Notes under the pieces: model-generated
The model's database searches: none
What the model saw: only the letters and a program-made list of their open reading frames with translations
Told to the model about the DNA's origin: nothing
In this document: piece after piece, positions 27,861 through 36,664 of the stretch
Position numbering within the stretch: position 1 is the first letter of the stretch
How the letters are laid out: every line of letters starts with the position of its first letter
NCBI RefSeq assembly: GCF_018917935.1
Contig: NZ_JAHLPN010000015.1
Span: forward strand, 1 to 64,000
Direction: 5' to 3'
DNA: 64,000 bases
DNA from: Kineothrix sp. MSJ-39
GTDB taxonomy: Bacteria > Bacillota > Clostridia > Lachnospirales > Lachnospiraceae
Made by a program: the position numbers and the translations under genes

Positions 27861-27892
27861 AAATAAAAAAATGAGTGGGAACATCCACTCAT
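27861..27892 (-). terminator. infC leader attenuator terminator
   Basis: On the minus strand ATGAGTGG pairs with CCACTCAT (plus 27871-27878 and 27885-27892) and is followed by a seven-T run, 35-40 bases before infC. It is a classical intrinsic terminator inside the leader. Its 5' arm GAGTGGAT is complementary to ATCCACTC further upstream in the leader (plus 27972-27979), giving a mutually exclusive antiterminator. This fits L20-controlled attenuation. Confidence 0.85.
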
Positions 27893-28015
27893 GACAAAAA
27901 ATGAAAACGAATATAAAACTTATCGCTGCATTCTTATATAAACACCTGACAGCCCGATTGCCTCAGGGTGAGAGTGGATACTCTGCTTTCTTTACGTGTT
28001 TCAAACACCTTAAAG

Positions 28016-28044
28016 AGAATAGCACAAAAGAGAACCGGTGTCAA
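28016..28044 (-). promoter_or_regulatory. Promoter of infC operon
   Basis: Minus-strand TTGACA (28039-28044) and TATTCT (28016-28021) are separated by 17 bases, a strong housekeeping sigma promoter. The leader from here to infC is about 170 bases long and contains the attenuator. Confidence 0.85.
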
Positions 28045-28087
28045 CACCATTTTCTGCTTTTGTGCTATCAAATTCAATCGCAGCATA

Positions 28088-29431
28088 CTATCTTGTGATA
28101 TTTTTTACCCATTTGTATTTCATGTAGTGGATATATACAGCCGGGATCTTCACAAATTCATCCAGTGTCAGGATAAATGCAACGATAAGCACCGGTGCAT
28201 GCCAGACAAAAGCTGCCAGCATACCAAGCGGAACGACAAAACACCAGAGTGTGACAACGTCACAGATCATACCGAACTTTGTATCGCCGCCCGCCGGGAA
28301 GATACCGGAAATGATCGTAGAATTCAAAGAATTTCCGATGATATAATAAGCCGCCATACAGAGCATGAACTTCAGATAATACATTGCCTGCGGCGTCAGT
28401 GTGATCACGCGCAGTACAAGTGGGATCAACAGAAGGATCACAAGACCGGAAGCTGCCCCGATCCAGATCGACAGACGGACAAATTTACCGCCCATCTTCT
28501 TTGCCTCCTCCAGCTTATTCTGTCCCAGTGTCTGCCCGATGATAATGGAAACGCCTGCTGCGATTCCCCAACAGAGACTGGCAATGATCGTACGCACAAT
28601 GCTGGCAATAGAGTTAGCCGCGGTTGCATCGCTTCCCATATGTCCCATAATAACAGAATACATGGTCACACCGCCGCCCCAGCCGATCTGATTGACCAAT
28701 AGCGGCGTTGTATATTTCCAGTAGTCCTTATGCATTTGTCTGTCCTTTATCACAAGCATATTACCGAGCTTCGGACATTTATATTTTGTAACGACAATGA
28801 TAACGGCGATCGTTTCAAAGATCCTCGCACATACAGTGGCAAGTGCTGCACCTGCGATCCCCATTGCAGGCATACCGACAAATCCGAAGATAAATACCGC
28901 ATTTAATACAATGTTCAGTACAACTGCCAAAGAGCCTATCATGGAGCTTAGCCCTGCATGATCGCATACCTTTAACAGACCGTAATAGATCTGTGTAAAG
29001 CCTGTCAGCACAAAAGATAAGGATACTGTCCGCAGATATACCGCACCTTTTTCGATCAGAACCGGATCTGCCGTGAAAATACGCATGATCTGCCCGGGAA
29101 TACAGGCTGTCAGGACGGAAAACAGTATACCGGCAAGCAGTGCATAGCGCATTGCGATCGTCAATATCTCTTCTACAGATTTTTTATCTCCCTTGCCCCA
29201 ATACTGGGCAGCCAGAACATTAAAGCCGAATACGAACGCCCCATAAAACAGGCTGTATACAAACGGGATCTGTGTTGCCAGGGAAGATGCCGCCAGAGAA
29301 TCCTGATCCAGAAAGCCAAGCATAAACGCATCTGATGCACTGACAAAGGATGCCATCAGGTACTGAAAAGAAATCGGTGCCACAATATGTAATAATTGTT
29401 TATAAATACTTTTGTCATTCTGTGTCTGCAT
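28088..29431 (-). CDS. MATE-family efflux transporter
   Basis: The protein has 447 residues from the Met preceded by GGGAGGA. An upstream Met at 29467 is unlikely because a TATAAT promoter box overlaps it (29466-29471). It has about twelve transmembrane helices in two related halves, and motifs A-S-D-A-F-M-L-G-F and N-V-L-A-A-Q-Y-W-G in the first half fit the MATE family. The protein exports cationic drugs or metabolites in exchange for Na+ or H+. Substrates are unknown. It is a single gene transcribed toward the infC operon promoter region. Confidence 0.9.
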   Translation of the reverse strand: MQTQNDKSIYKQLLHIVAPISFQYLMASFVSASDAFMLGFLDQDSLAASSLATQIPFVYSLFYGAFVFGFNVLAAQYWGKGDKKSVEEILTIAMRYALLAGILFSVLTACIPGQIMRIFTADPVLIEKGAVYLRTVSLSFVLTGFTQIYYGLLKVCDHAGLSSMIGSLAVVLNIVLNAVFIFGFVGMPAMGIAGAALATVCARIFETIAVIIVVTKYKCPKLGNMLVIKDRQMHKDYWKYTTPLLVNQIGWGGGVTMYSVIMGHMGSDATAANSIASIVRTIIASLCWGIAAGVSIIIGQTLGQNKLEEAKKMGGKFVRLSIWIGAASGLVILLLIPLVLRVITLTPQAMYYLKFMLCMAAYYIIGNSLNSTIISGIFPAGGDTKFGMICDVVTLWCFVVPLGMLAAFVWHAPVLIVAFILTLDEFVKIPAVYIHYMKYKWVKNITR

Positions 29432-29465
29432 AAAATCCTCCCTGTCAAATTCATTTCTTATCTTC

Positions 29466-29471
29466 ATTATA
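29466..29471 (-). promoter_or_regulatory. -10 box of MATE gene
   Basis: A perfect TATAAT on the minus strand lies 35 bases before the chosen start. No good -35 was seen. It helps reject the longer start of the MATE frame. Confidence 0.5.
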
Positions 29472-29584
29472 GAAAGAATTGTAGTTTTTTATATAAGATT
29501 TATGCTATTTTTGACACATATGTGATGTTATGTATTCCGCTTCGATCTTTATCCATTTGTTTTTCATGATATTCTCCAAAAGCT

Positions 29585-31648
29585 TTACTCTGCCAACACA
29601 ATCGATACACGTTTATCTATATATTCCAATGTGTCTGAAAGACTTTGTTGTTTTTCCAGATATTTTATCACTTCCTCTTCTATCAGTTCAACATATTTCT
29701 TTTTTTGCGGATATAAAACACATGGCATATCCAGCCATGCTTTTATGCTATGCAGCTGTTCCTGATCCAGCGCTTCCACGACCACCTCGTAATCATTGTA
29801 AGTAACCTCACACCGATATGGATTCACCTGCGTGCCATCAGGCAGTGTTGTTTCTTTCGTCGCAGATACAATATCCCAAATACGCTGCTGTGCCTTTTCA
29901 TTGACAGGGAAATAATCGGGATACGCATTTTTTATCTGATATTCCTCTCCGGTCAGATAGTACAAAAAGTCTGCACATTCCTCTTCCTGTTTGCTTCCAT
30001 GTACAATCCCATAAACACCCATTGGAACGATCTCATTTACATACTGCCCGCTGCTTTTTTGTTCAAATCCGGTGTAGTCCACTGCCTGTTCTCCCATCAG
30101 ATAAATCCCCATATAATCATTTGGCTCACTGATCTCTGTCACACCACAGATTGGCTTATCTGATTTCAAAAGCTCCGGTAATGACGTATTTTCTTCCGCC
30201 TCCGGCATCTCCTCCATAGTCTTTATATATTCTTTTAAGAGGTTTGTATCTACCTTCTTATTTTCCTCGTCCAGAATTCCTTTTACATCCGCATATAAGA
30301 AGCTATTGCATACTTCTTCCTTTCCACCATAAAGATACAATTTTCCATTATTCCCCCGCTTATAAAATGTGCGCATTCTAAATCCCGGTATCACATAACG
30401 GCTTCCCGCCTCTGTAAGTGCCTCACGAACAGATTTTGTCATTGCAATATTTTCATACACCCCGGAAAGATCCTCCAAACTTCCCTGATACTGTTCCATA
30501 TCTTGTAAGTAGCTTGAAAATAAAAGATCTATTTTCCCATCTGTGAGTGCCATGGAAAGTTGCTTCTCACCTGCTTCATCTGTTCCATACTCTTTGACTG
30601 TGATCTGTACCGTATCCTGCTGCATATTATAGGCGGCTACCGCCAGCTTACATTCTCTGCTGATCGATCCCCCGCCAAGTACAAGCTCTGTTTTCTTCAA
30701 TCCTTCTGTATTCTCATTCTTTCCTGCTACACGGCAAATATAAATCCACTGATTTGCATTCATATCAAGTCCATCCCTTGCAGCCAAAAGCAACGTGCCA
30801 TCCGGAAGTTCACAGACTGTCTGCACCATTTCGCTGTTCATTCCTATATCTCCCAATGCAAAGACTAAAGCTGCTGTTCCATTTTCCACATGCCACAGCT
30901 TATTGGCACATAAAAGCAAGGTATGATCAGACGGCAGGGCACGCATATCCCCATTCTCCTCCCTGTCTTCCAACAGATAGATTATTTTTTTCTCGTTCAG
31001 ATCATAAACAGACATTCCGCTTTCCGAAAGTCTAAGACATGCTATCCCATTTTCAGTACCGGTAAAGCCTAAGATCATCCCCTGACAGACATCCTCTTTT
31101 TTCTTACCATTCTGGTCAATCGATAAAACAGAATTGGCACCTGCTATGTAGAACCCACCATCAAATGCCTGCAGACCAAATACCCCCGCTTCCAATTCCT
31201 CTGATATTTCCTGTAAAGATATCGTCTGGTCTACGTTTCCTTCCTCATCACAGATCATAATCTGATATGCGGCTGTCCCATCTTGATCCTGATATCTCCA
31301 TAGCAGAGCAAATGTGCTTTTTTCATTAGAACTTGATATATTGGAAAGCGCATATACAGTTCCTTCTTTTTCAAAAGGCAGGGAAAGCTGTTTTACCTCA
31401 TTATTTTTATCTATCCTGTAAATCTCAGGATAAATCTTCTGTTTCTCATCTGTTCTCAATGGCGAAGCGGCTATATATACATATTGTTCATCACCACACA
31501 TACCTGTGATGGGTGGCAGATCAGAAACATCCAGTTTTTCACTTGTATAAGCCGTTGTCACCTCTTTGGTGGTATCAAATGTGACCTCTTTTCTGCCACA
31601 GCCCGTTAAAACAAACAGTGACAATAAAAATATGATTATCTTCTCCAT
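29585..31648 (-). CDS. Lipoprotein with propeller-like N half and solute-binding C half
   Basis: The protein has 687 residues from the Met preceded by AGGGGGA; an earlier Met at 31681 lacks a site. The lipobox is L-T-G-C with the acylated Cys at 17. Residues ~40-330 contain repeated short beta-strand segments such as G-G-F-Y-I-A-G and D-G-T-L-L-L-A-A, consistent with a beta-propeller. Residues ~340-687 resemble a family 1 extracellular solute-binding protein, with Y-L-T-G-E-E-Y-Q and Y-F-P-V-N-E-K-A near the end. It is anchored outside the membrane. No ABC permease is adjacent, so a sensor or orphan binding role is as likely as transport. The call of domain types is by pattern only. Confidence 0.65.
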   Translation of the reverse strand: MEKIIIFLLSLFVLTGCGRKEVTFDTTKEVTTAYTSEKLDVSDLPPITGMCGDEQYVYIAASPLRTDEKQKIYPEIYRIDKNNEVKQLSLPFEKEGTVYALSNISSSNEKSTFALLWRYQDQDGTAAYQIMICDEEGNVDQTISLQEISEELEAGVFGLQAFDGGFYIAGANSVLSIDQNGKKKEDVCQGMILGFTGTENGIACLRLSESGMSVYDLNEKKIIYLLEDREENGDMRALPSDHTLLLCANKLWHVENGTAALVFALGDIGMNSEMVQTVCELPDGTLLLAARDGLDMNANQWIYICRVAGKNENTEGLKKTELVLGGGSISRECKLAVAAYNMQQDTVQITVKEYGTDEAGEKQLSMALTDGKIDLLFSSYLQDMEQYQGSLEDLSGVYENIAMTKSVREALTEAGSRYVIPGFRMRTFYKRGNNGKLYLYGGKEEVCNSFLYADVKGILDEENKKVDTNLLKEYIKTMEEMPEAEENTSLPELLKSDKPICGVTEISEPNDYMGIYLMGEQAVDYTGFEQKSSGQYVNEIVPMGVYGIVHGSKQEEECADFLYYLTGEEYQIKNAYPDYFPVNEKAQQRIWDIVSATKETTLPDGTQVNPYRCEVTYNDYEVVVEALDQEQLHSIKAWLDMPCVLYPQKKKYVELIEEEVIKYLEKQQSLSDTLEYIDKRVSIVLAE

Positions 31649-31711
31649 ATGTATTCCCCCTATTGAAAACCCCCCTTTCACATGGAAAGGGGGCTCCCGT
31701 ATGCCTTCATT

Positions 31712-32026
31712 TTATCGTTCTCTAAAGGTTGCGCAGCTTGTCTGCTGACAATCGCAGGCATTGCTTCCACCGATCTTTACATTATCGGCGTTGCATTTAT
31801 AATCGGAATTATAAATACATTTCACTGCCTCACAGTCGATATCGATCATTTTGCTCGGATGCTCCAAAGCACTCAGGTACTGATCGCCCTTTGCTTCTTT
31901 AAAGGAATCGCAGCATGTCTGCGAACAATCACAGGCGTTTTTTCCACCGACACTGATATCGCCCTTGCAGCAGCAGTTTTCTTTGTTATAGGTACAGGTA
32001 CGCACATCACATTTTAAAGTAACCAT
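31712..32026 (-). CDS. Cys-rich protein with two DUF1540 domains
   Basis: The protein has 104 residues from the Met directly after AGGAGGAAG; the longer frame to 32077 has no site. It has two related ~45-residue Cys-rich units: C-x3-C-x5-7-C-x-C or similar, then G-G-x-N-A-C-D-C, then T-C/S-C-x-S/T-F. These match the DUF1540 family of clostridia, small soluble proteins presumed to bind metal. The function is unknown. A short gap, 32027-32125, separates it from the upstream membrane gene. Confidence 0.85.
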   Translation of the reverse strand: MVTLKCDVRTCTYNKENCCCKGDISVGGKNACDCSQTCCDSFKEAKGDQYLSALEHPSKMIDIDCEAVKCIYNSDYKCNADNVKIGGSNACDCQQTSCATFRER

Positions 32027-32125
32027 TTTTCTTCCTCCTTCCGGGTTTTCCCGTAGAAGTAGTATGTGCTTTTTCATGTGATTTTATACGATACCCCTGT
32101 TTAAAAGCATTTTGACTTTTCCGAA

Positions 32126-32359
32126 TTATTCATTCTCATCAAAATCTTCTTCCAGATCATCCGGCAGCCATGTATTGCCATTATTATTGCCACAGCTTAC
32201 TGTAATGCCATGTGTGAGAGGTGCCTTCATGAGACCATACAATACACCGAGTAAGAAGATGACAAGTGCAGCCAGCCAGAAATCTGTCTTTAACAATGTG
32301 ATCTCGCCATCAAACAAAAGCTCCATTTTTTCTTTTACCATTTTTTTAAATTGAAGCAT
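32126..32359 (-). CDS. Small single-pass membrane protein, hypothetical
   Basis: This 77-residue protein has an N-terminal basic/amphipathic part, one transmembrane segment (~27-45, A-A-L-V-I-F-L-L-G-V-L-Y), and an acidic tail ending D-L-E-E-D-F-D-E-N-E. A strong AGGAGGTG site precedes its ATG. I do not recognise the family. It lies between the DUF1540 gene and the SEC-C gene on the same strand. Confidence 0.7.
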   Translation of the reverse strand: MLQFKKMVKEKMELLFDGEITLLKTDFWLAALVIFLLGVLYGLMKAPLTHGITVSCGNNNGNTWLPDDLEEDFDENE

Positions 32360-32383
32360 ATGTCACCTCCTGCCTTCCGGCAC

Positions 32384-32890
32384 TTATTTATTTCTTCCAC
32401 AACATTTTTTATATTTCTTGCCACTTCCGCAAGGACATGGATCGTTAGGATAGATCTTCTGCTCTTTTACGATCGTTGTAGAGCTCTTCTGCTCTTTGTA
32501 AAGTGCTTTTCTTGTTTCCTCATCGAAGATCTTTTCCCACTGTGGCAGACCGTATAACCAATCAGCTTCTGCACCAACCATGTTTTTGTACAGAAGTGCT
32601 TTGTCAAACTTTAAGCTGACAGGTGTATCTTCTTCCATCTCTTCGATCGGATTTGCTTCTACCAAAGAATCATTGATACCATCCAGAAAGCCTGTCATTG
32701 TCATGATATCTACATTATATTTTTCAGCCAGTTCTTTTACTGTGCCCTTTACTTCTGTATCAGGATCTTCCAGAAGCTGTGCATAAATTTCTTTTTCTTT
32801 CAGAAAATATTTCTGCCAGAGTCTTTTTAAGTCACCCTTGTTTGCTGTTTCTGAATACGCCATAGAGCGCCACTGTTCTAATAATGCCAT
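32384..32890 (-). CDS. SEC-C motif protein
   Basis: This 168-residue protein ends in the zinc-binding SEC-C motif [15 protein letters not shown], as found at the end of SecA and in YecA-like proteins. The helical N-terminal part ([25 protein letters not shown]) resembles clostridial stand-alone SEC-C proteins. It is cytoplasmic. A role in nascent-chain or SecA-related binding is family-based inference. AGGAG lies before the ATG. Confidence 0.85.
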   Translation of the reverse strand: MALLEQWRSMAYSETANKGDLKRLWQKYFLKEKEIYAQLLEDPDTEVKGTVKELAEKYNVDIMTMTGFLDGINDSLVEANPIEEMEEDTPVSLKFDKALLYKNMVGAEADWLYGLPQWEKIFDEETRKALYKEQKSSTTIVKEQKIYPNDPCPCGSGKKYKKCCGRNK

Positions 32891-32991
32891 TTTTGTATAC
32901 TCCTTATTTCTTCTTCCATTCGTTCTTGCAGGCTCTGCCTGCTATATACCAAGACAGTATATACTATTTTGCCCTATTTTTCAAAGGTTTT

Positions 32992-34482
32992 TTACGGCTT
33001 TGCATAAACTGTCTCGTTTTTCCGATTTCCCTTTTCATCTACGGTTTCGATCTGCACATAGTAGCTTCCGTCTTTTTCCTGTGGGAAACGGATCTCCGTA
33101 TGTGTATTTGTCGTATCGCTGTTATAATCCACCCATGCATAACCGTCACGCAGATCGATCTTCATATACTCATAATATGTCCGGCTTTGATCCACCTTAT
33201 CATACAGCACATATTTATTTAACTGGAAATCATAATACTTGGCTTCCATTGCCTTGGAGCGTTCTTCATCTGTCAGCGTACTGTCCATATCCACGTAGTC
33301 ATTCGTGTAATGCTGTCTCTGCTTTTTGGATAGATTTTCCAGCATCTGACACTGTTCATATAAGGAAGTGTTGTTAAATTTATCATAAAAATGATTGATC
33401 CTGATATCCAGTCCTACCTGATACAGCCGCGGCCCCAGCACAATAACTGCCACAAGCAAAAGGGCGGCGATCACCGCATAATACCGGTGCAGCTTTTTCT
33501 GCTCATATGCATACCAGAACGGTTTCCGTTTCAGTGTTTTGGTTGTCTCCTGCTCACTGTACAGAGAATCCATATCCATATCGGAAGGCAGAAGTGCTTT
33601 CCGAAACGTCTCCAGATCCTCGTATCTGTCAAAATCATAAATAGAAGCCGCCTTCATGATGGCTTCACTCTGGAAATCCATGATCCGTGTCTGCATCTGC
33701 TGCGGCGGTGTACTTTCCTTTTCTTCATTGATCCGCTCATAATAAGCCGGCAGTTTTTCTCCCGTTACATAGCGGTACAAAATAGCCGCCATGGCATACT
33801 GGTCTGTTTTGCTGCTTCTCTTGGCTTCCGGCAGATAAAGCTCTACTGGCGCATAACCGTCCTGCCGCACGCCCGGATCTTTTAGCTGCGGGGCAGCGAT
33901 ATCCTCCATCGGATTGGTAAAGCCGACAATTACGCTCTTCCTGTCTGGCAGCACCATGATCTGCTGCGGCGAAAGTGCCAGATGGCAGATGCCGTCCTGA
34001 TGCAGTTTTGCCAGAGTCTGTATGACAGGTGCGAGCAGCTTCATCAGATCTTCTACGGTAAACTTGGCACTGTGACGTTTTAACAGATACTTGTCAAGCG
34101 TCATGCCTTCCACATATTCTTCTATGCTGTATACAGTTCCGCGTTCTTCCAGAAAAGTCAGTACATTGGCGATCCCTTCCACCGGATACATACGGATCAG
34201 CTTCTTTGCCCGGCCGATCACATGCTCCTTCATGGATTCAAACAGAGCTTCATCGGAAAGCTTCTTGCAGTCCAGATGATAGTCATGCAGCCTGTCTCTT
34301 TCCACGATATCAACAGGAAACAGTTCCCTGATGACAACTACTTTTTTACGGAATGTATCATAACCTTTGTAGGTAACCATAATGCCGTTATTCCCCAGAA
34401 GTGAATCAATCCGGTATCTTCTGTCTGCCAGTGTCATCCCCGGCTGTAACAGATGCGCTTCTATTGTTATTTTCTTCTTCAT
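32992..34482 (-). CDS. Membrane-anchored Hanks-type pseudokinase
   Basis: This 496-residue protein has a protein-kinase fold over ~15-300, a transmembrane helix near 337-355 (A-V-I-A-A-L-L-L-V-A-V-I-V-L), and an extracytoplasmic C domain. Kinase landmarks are recognisable but inactive. The glycine loop is L-L-G-N-N-G-I-M-V-T-Y-K-G. The VAIK Lys is Arg (V-V-I-R-E-L). The HRD-K-N loop is H-L-A-L-S-P-Q-Q, lacking the catalytic Asp and Lys. DFG is V-G-F. It therefore probably signals by binding rather than phosphorylation, by analogy with PknB-type receptors. No phosphatase or FHA gene is adjacent. Confidence 0.82.
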   Translation of the reverse strand: MKKKITIEAHLLQPGMTLADRRYRIDSLLGNNGIMVTYKGYDTFRKKVVVIRELFPVDIVERDRLHDYHLDCKKLSDEALFESMKEHVIGRAKKLIRMYPVEGIANVLTFLEERGTVYSIEEYVEGMTLDKYLLKRHSAKFTVEDLMKLLAPVIQTLAKLHQDGICHLALSPQQIMVLPDRKSVIVGFTNPMEDIAAPQLKDPGVRQDGYAPVELYLPEAKRSSKTDQYAMAAILYRYVTGEKLPAYYERINEEKESTPPQQMQTRIMDFQSEAIMKAASIYDFDRYEDLETFRKALLPSDMDMDSLYSEQETTKTLKRKPFWYAYEQKKLHRYYAVIAALLLVAVIVLGPRLYQVGLDIRINHFYDKFNNTSLYEQCQMLENLSKKQRQHYTNDYVDMDSTLTDEERSKAMEAKYYDFQLNKYVLYDKVDQSRTYYEYMKIDLRDGYAWVDYNSDTTNTHTEIRFPQEKDGSYYVQIETVDEKGNRKNETVYAKP

Positions 34483-34581
34483 ACCCCAAACTCCTTTGCA
34501 TTCCTTAGTATAGCATTGCAGCGTGCATTAAACAACAGTCCCTGTTGCTATTTGTTTATTTTGCCATGCACGATTTGTTTT

Positions 34582-34610
34582 TTGACCACAGAAGCTTTCT
34601 ATGTTAGTAT
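34582..34610 (+). promoter_or_regulatory. Promoter for small membrane protein
   Basis: TTGACC (34582-34587) and TAGTAT (34605-34610) are 17 bases apart, about 100 bases before the 34714 start. Confidence 0.5.
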
Positions 34611-34713
34611 AGTACAATACAATTATTATTTCAGGCATACTAACCGAATGATCCGTATTACAGCTTTATTCTGTTTTTATGCTGCCCGATATCGAAAGGA
34701 AGGATTCTGTTAT

Positions 34714-35022
34714 ATGTATTCCAAAAAGCAACGTATTCTGGCGATCATCGGAATCGCCGCTCTGGTACTTCTTTATATCATCACACTCATCTGTGCCATC
34801 TTCAATTTCGACGGCGCGGGCAGAATGTTCAAGGTCAGTCTGTTTGCAACGATCTTCATTCCGATCATCCTCTGGCTTTACATCTGGATGTACGGCAAGC
34901 TGACAAACAAGCATACCATTGCCGATTTTGACAATATGCCTGCCACAAAAGCCATCAAGGACCAGAAACAGAAAGAAGAAGCGGAACAAGTGACGCTTTC
35001 CAAAAAAAACACCAGATCCTGA
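34714..35022 (+). CDS. Small two-helix membrane protein, hypothetical
   Basis: The protein has 102 residues from the ATG preceded by GGAAGGA; the open frame upstream to 34453 lacks a site. It has two transmembrane segments (~8-28 and ~38-56) joined by a short loop with N-F-D-G-A-G, and a charged cytoplasmic tail rich in K, E and Q. No family is recognised with certainty; short proteins of this kind are common in Lachnospiraceae. Its stop codon lies in the loop of the following terminator. Confidence 0.7.
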   Translation: MYSKKQRILAIIGIAALVLLYIITLICAIFNFDGAGRMFKVSLFATIFIPIILWLYIWMYGKLTNKHTIADFDNMPATKAIKDQKQKEEAEQVTLSKKNTRS

Positions 35023-35043
35023 ATTCGGGATCTGGTGTTTTTT
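35007..35043. terminator. Bidirectional terminator between 34714 gene and purA
   Basis: A perfect 13-bp stem (35007-35019/35028-35040) has A and T runs on both sides, so it ends the plus-strand gene and purA on the minus strand. The stop codon of the plus gene is inside the loop. Confidence 0.9.
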
Positions 35044-35060
35044 CGTATACTCTTTATCTA

Positions 35061-36365
35061 TTATTTCTTCAGTGGACTTTCTCTGTAGATGATATCATTT
35101 CTGCCCGGTCCGTTACTTACCATTGTGATCGGGTAACCAATCTGTTCTTCGATAAATTCCACATACTTGCGGCAGTTCTCCAGCAGATCTTCAAACTTCT
35201 TAATACCTCTGATATCTTCTCTCTGGTTTTTCCAGCCCGGTAATACTTTCAGAACCGGTTTTGCTTTCTCCAGATCATGTGTTACAGGGAACTCTGTTGT
35301 CACTTCTCCGTTGATCTCATAACCGACACATACCGGAATTTCATCCAGATAACCAAGTACATCCAGAACCGTAAATGCAACATCTGTTGTACCCTGCAGA
35401 CGACAGCCGTACTTGGAAGCAACACAGTCAAACCATCCCATTCTTCTCGGACGTCCTGTTGTTGCACCAAACTCACCGCCATCACCACCGCGGCGTCTCA
35501 GCTCATCTGCTTCGTCTCCGAAGATCTCGGATACAAATGCACCACCGCCGACTGCGGAAGAATATGCCTTGCAGACTGTGACGATCTGCTTGATCTCGTA
35601 TGGCGGGATACCTGCACCGACTGCACCGTAAGCTGCCAGTGTGGAAGAAGAAGTTACCATTGGGTAAATTCCATGATCCGGATCCTTTAACGTACCAAGC
35701 TGACCCTCTAACAGGATGTTCTTTCCTTCCTTGATCGCCTTGTCAAGATATAAGGAAACGTTGCATACATAAGGTTCTACCATTTCCTTATACTCTTTCA
35801 GTGTCTGCATCAGTTCGTCCGGGTTTAAAAGCGGTTTATGATATAAATGCTCCAGTAAAACATTCTTTGTCTCACATACACGGACAACCTTTTCTCTCAG
35901 CTCGTCCTCATCTTCAAACAGCTCGCTTACCTGGAAACCGATCTTTGCATACTTATCGGAATAGAAAGGTGCGATACCTGATTTTGTGGAACCGAATGAC
36001 TTACCGCCAAGACGTTCCTCTTCATATTGATCAAATAAAATGTGATATGGCATCACCATCTGACATCTGTCAGAAACCAGAAGCTTCGGCTTTGGCACAT
36101 CGCGGTCTGTAATAGATTTCATTTCATTGAATAAAACCGGAATGTTCAGTGCAACACCATTACCGATAATACTTGTTGTATGTCCGTAGAACACACCTGA
36201 CGGTAATGTATGAAGTGCAAACTTTCCGTAATCATTTACGATCGTATGTCCGGCATTGGCTCCACCCTGAAAACGGATGATGATATCTGCCTCTTTTGCC
36301 AGCATATCTGTAATCTTACCTTTTCCTTCGTCGCCCCAGTTAGCGCCTACAACTGCTTTTACCAT
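35061..36365 (-). CDS. purA: Adenylosuccinate synthetase
   Basis: This 434-residue protein is full length. It begins with G-A-N-W-G-D-E-G-K-G-K, the GTP-binding and catalytic loop. It also has the I-I-R-F-Q-G-G-A-N-A-G-H-T IMP-binding motif, the G-T-T-G-R-P-R-R-x-G-W-F-D switch and a C-terminal guanine-binding stretch. It catalyses GTP-dependent condensation of IMP with aspartate, the first step from IMP to AMP. purB, the next enzyme, is at 39703 on the same strand but in a separate unit. AAGGAG precedes the ATG. Confidence 0.98.
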   Translation of the reverse strand: MVKAVVGANWGDEGKGKITDMLAKEADIIIRFQGGANAGHTIVNDYGKFALHTLPSGVFYGHTTSIIGNGVALNIPVLFNEMKSITDRDVPKPKLLVSDRCQMVMPYHILFDQYEEERLGGKSFGSTKSGIAPFYSDKYAKIGFQVSELFEDEDELREKVVRVCETKNVLLEHLYHKPLLNPDELMQTLKEYKEMVEPYVCNVSLYLDKAIKEGKNILLEGQLGTLKDPDHGIYPMVTSSSTLAAYGAVGAGIPPYEIKQIVTVCKAYSSAVGGGAFVSEIFGDEADELRRRGGDGGEFGATTGRPRRMGWFDCVASKYGCRLQGTTDVAFTVLDVLGYLDEIPVCVGYEINGEVTTEFPVTHDLEKAKPVLKVLPGWKNQREDIRGIKKFEDLLENCRKYVEFIEEQIGYPITMVSNGPGRNDIIYRESPLKK

Positions 36366-36444
36366 AGTTCACATTCTCCTTTTAGCAGAAATTCTAAAAA
36401 TCAAACTGCCCGCAGGCAGTCCCTTTTTGATACAGATATAGTAT

Positions 36445-36473
36445 ATACTATATTGATTCATAAGTAAAATCAA
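36445..36473 (-). promoter_or_regulatory. Promoter of purA
   Basis: Minus-strand TTGATT (36468-36473) and TAGTAT (36445-36450) are separated by 17 bases. The -10 sits in the palindrome ATAGTATATACTAT, a possible operator. Confidence 0.6.
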
Positions 36474-36560
36474 TATTTTTTATATTTGCCATAATATATA
36501 CTTATTTGTCAGTCTTATGTAAAGTAAATAGTTTTTTCCGCAGGAGATTCCGGACATTCA

Positions 36561-36589
36561 TTGAAATCACGGATAATTTCTACTATAAT
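36561..36589 (+). promoter_or_regulatory. Promoter of M18 aminopeptidase
   Basis: TTGAAA (36561-36566) and a perfect TATAAT (36584-36589) are separated by 17 bases, about 75 bases before the ATG. Confidence 0.8.
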
Positions 36590-36664
36590 GAATCATACTG
36601 TCAGAAGGTTTATTACCTCTATCCGTTGACTAGTAATACCTATTTTTAATGAAGGAGATTTATC

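Larger units (their letters stand above)
36366..36664. other. Divergent promoter region purA / M18 peptidase
   Basis: This region has no gene. It holds the purA promoter (36445-36473) and the peptidase promoter (36561-36589), listed separately. An AT-rich perfect palindrome around 36438-36451 overlaps the purA -10. No purine riboswitch aptamer was recognised. Confidence 0.6.

Noticed and set aside
36366-36664. Purine riboswitch before purA or purF
   Set aside because: No paired-loop aptamer of the purine type was recognisable in either upstream region.
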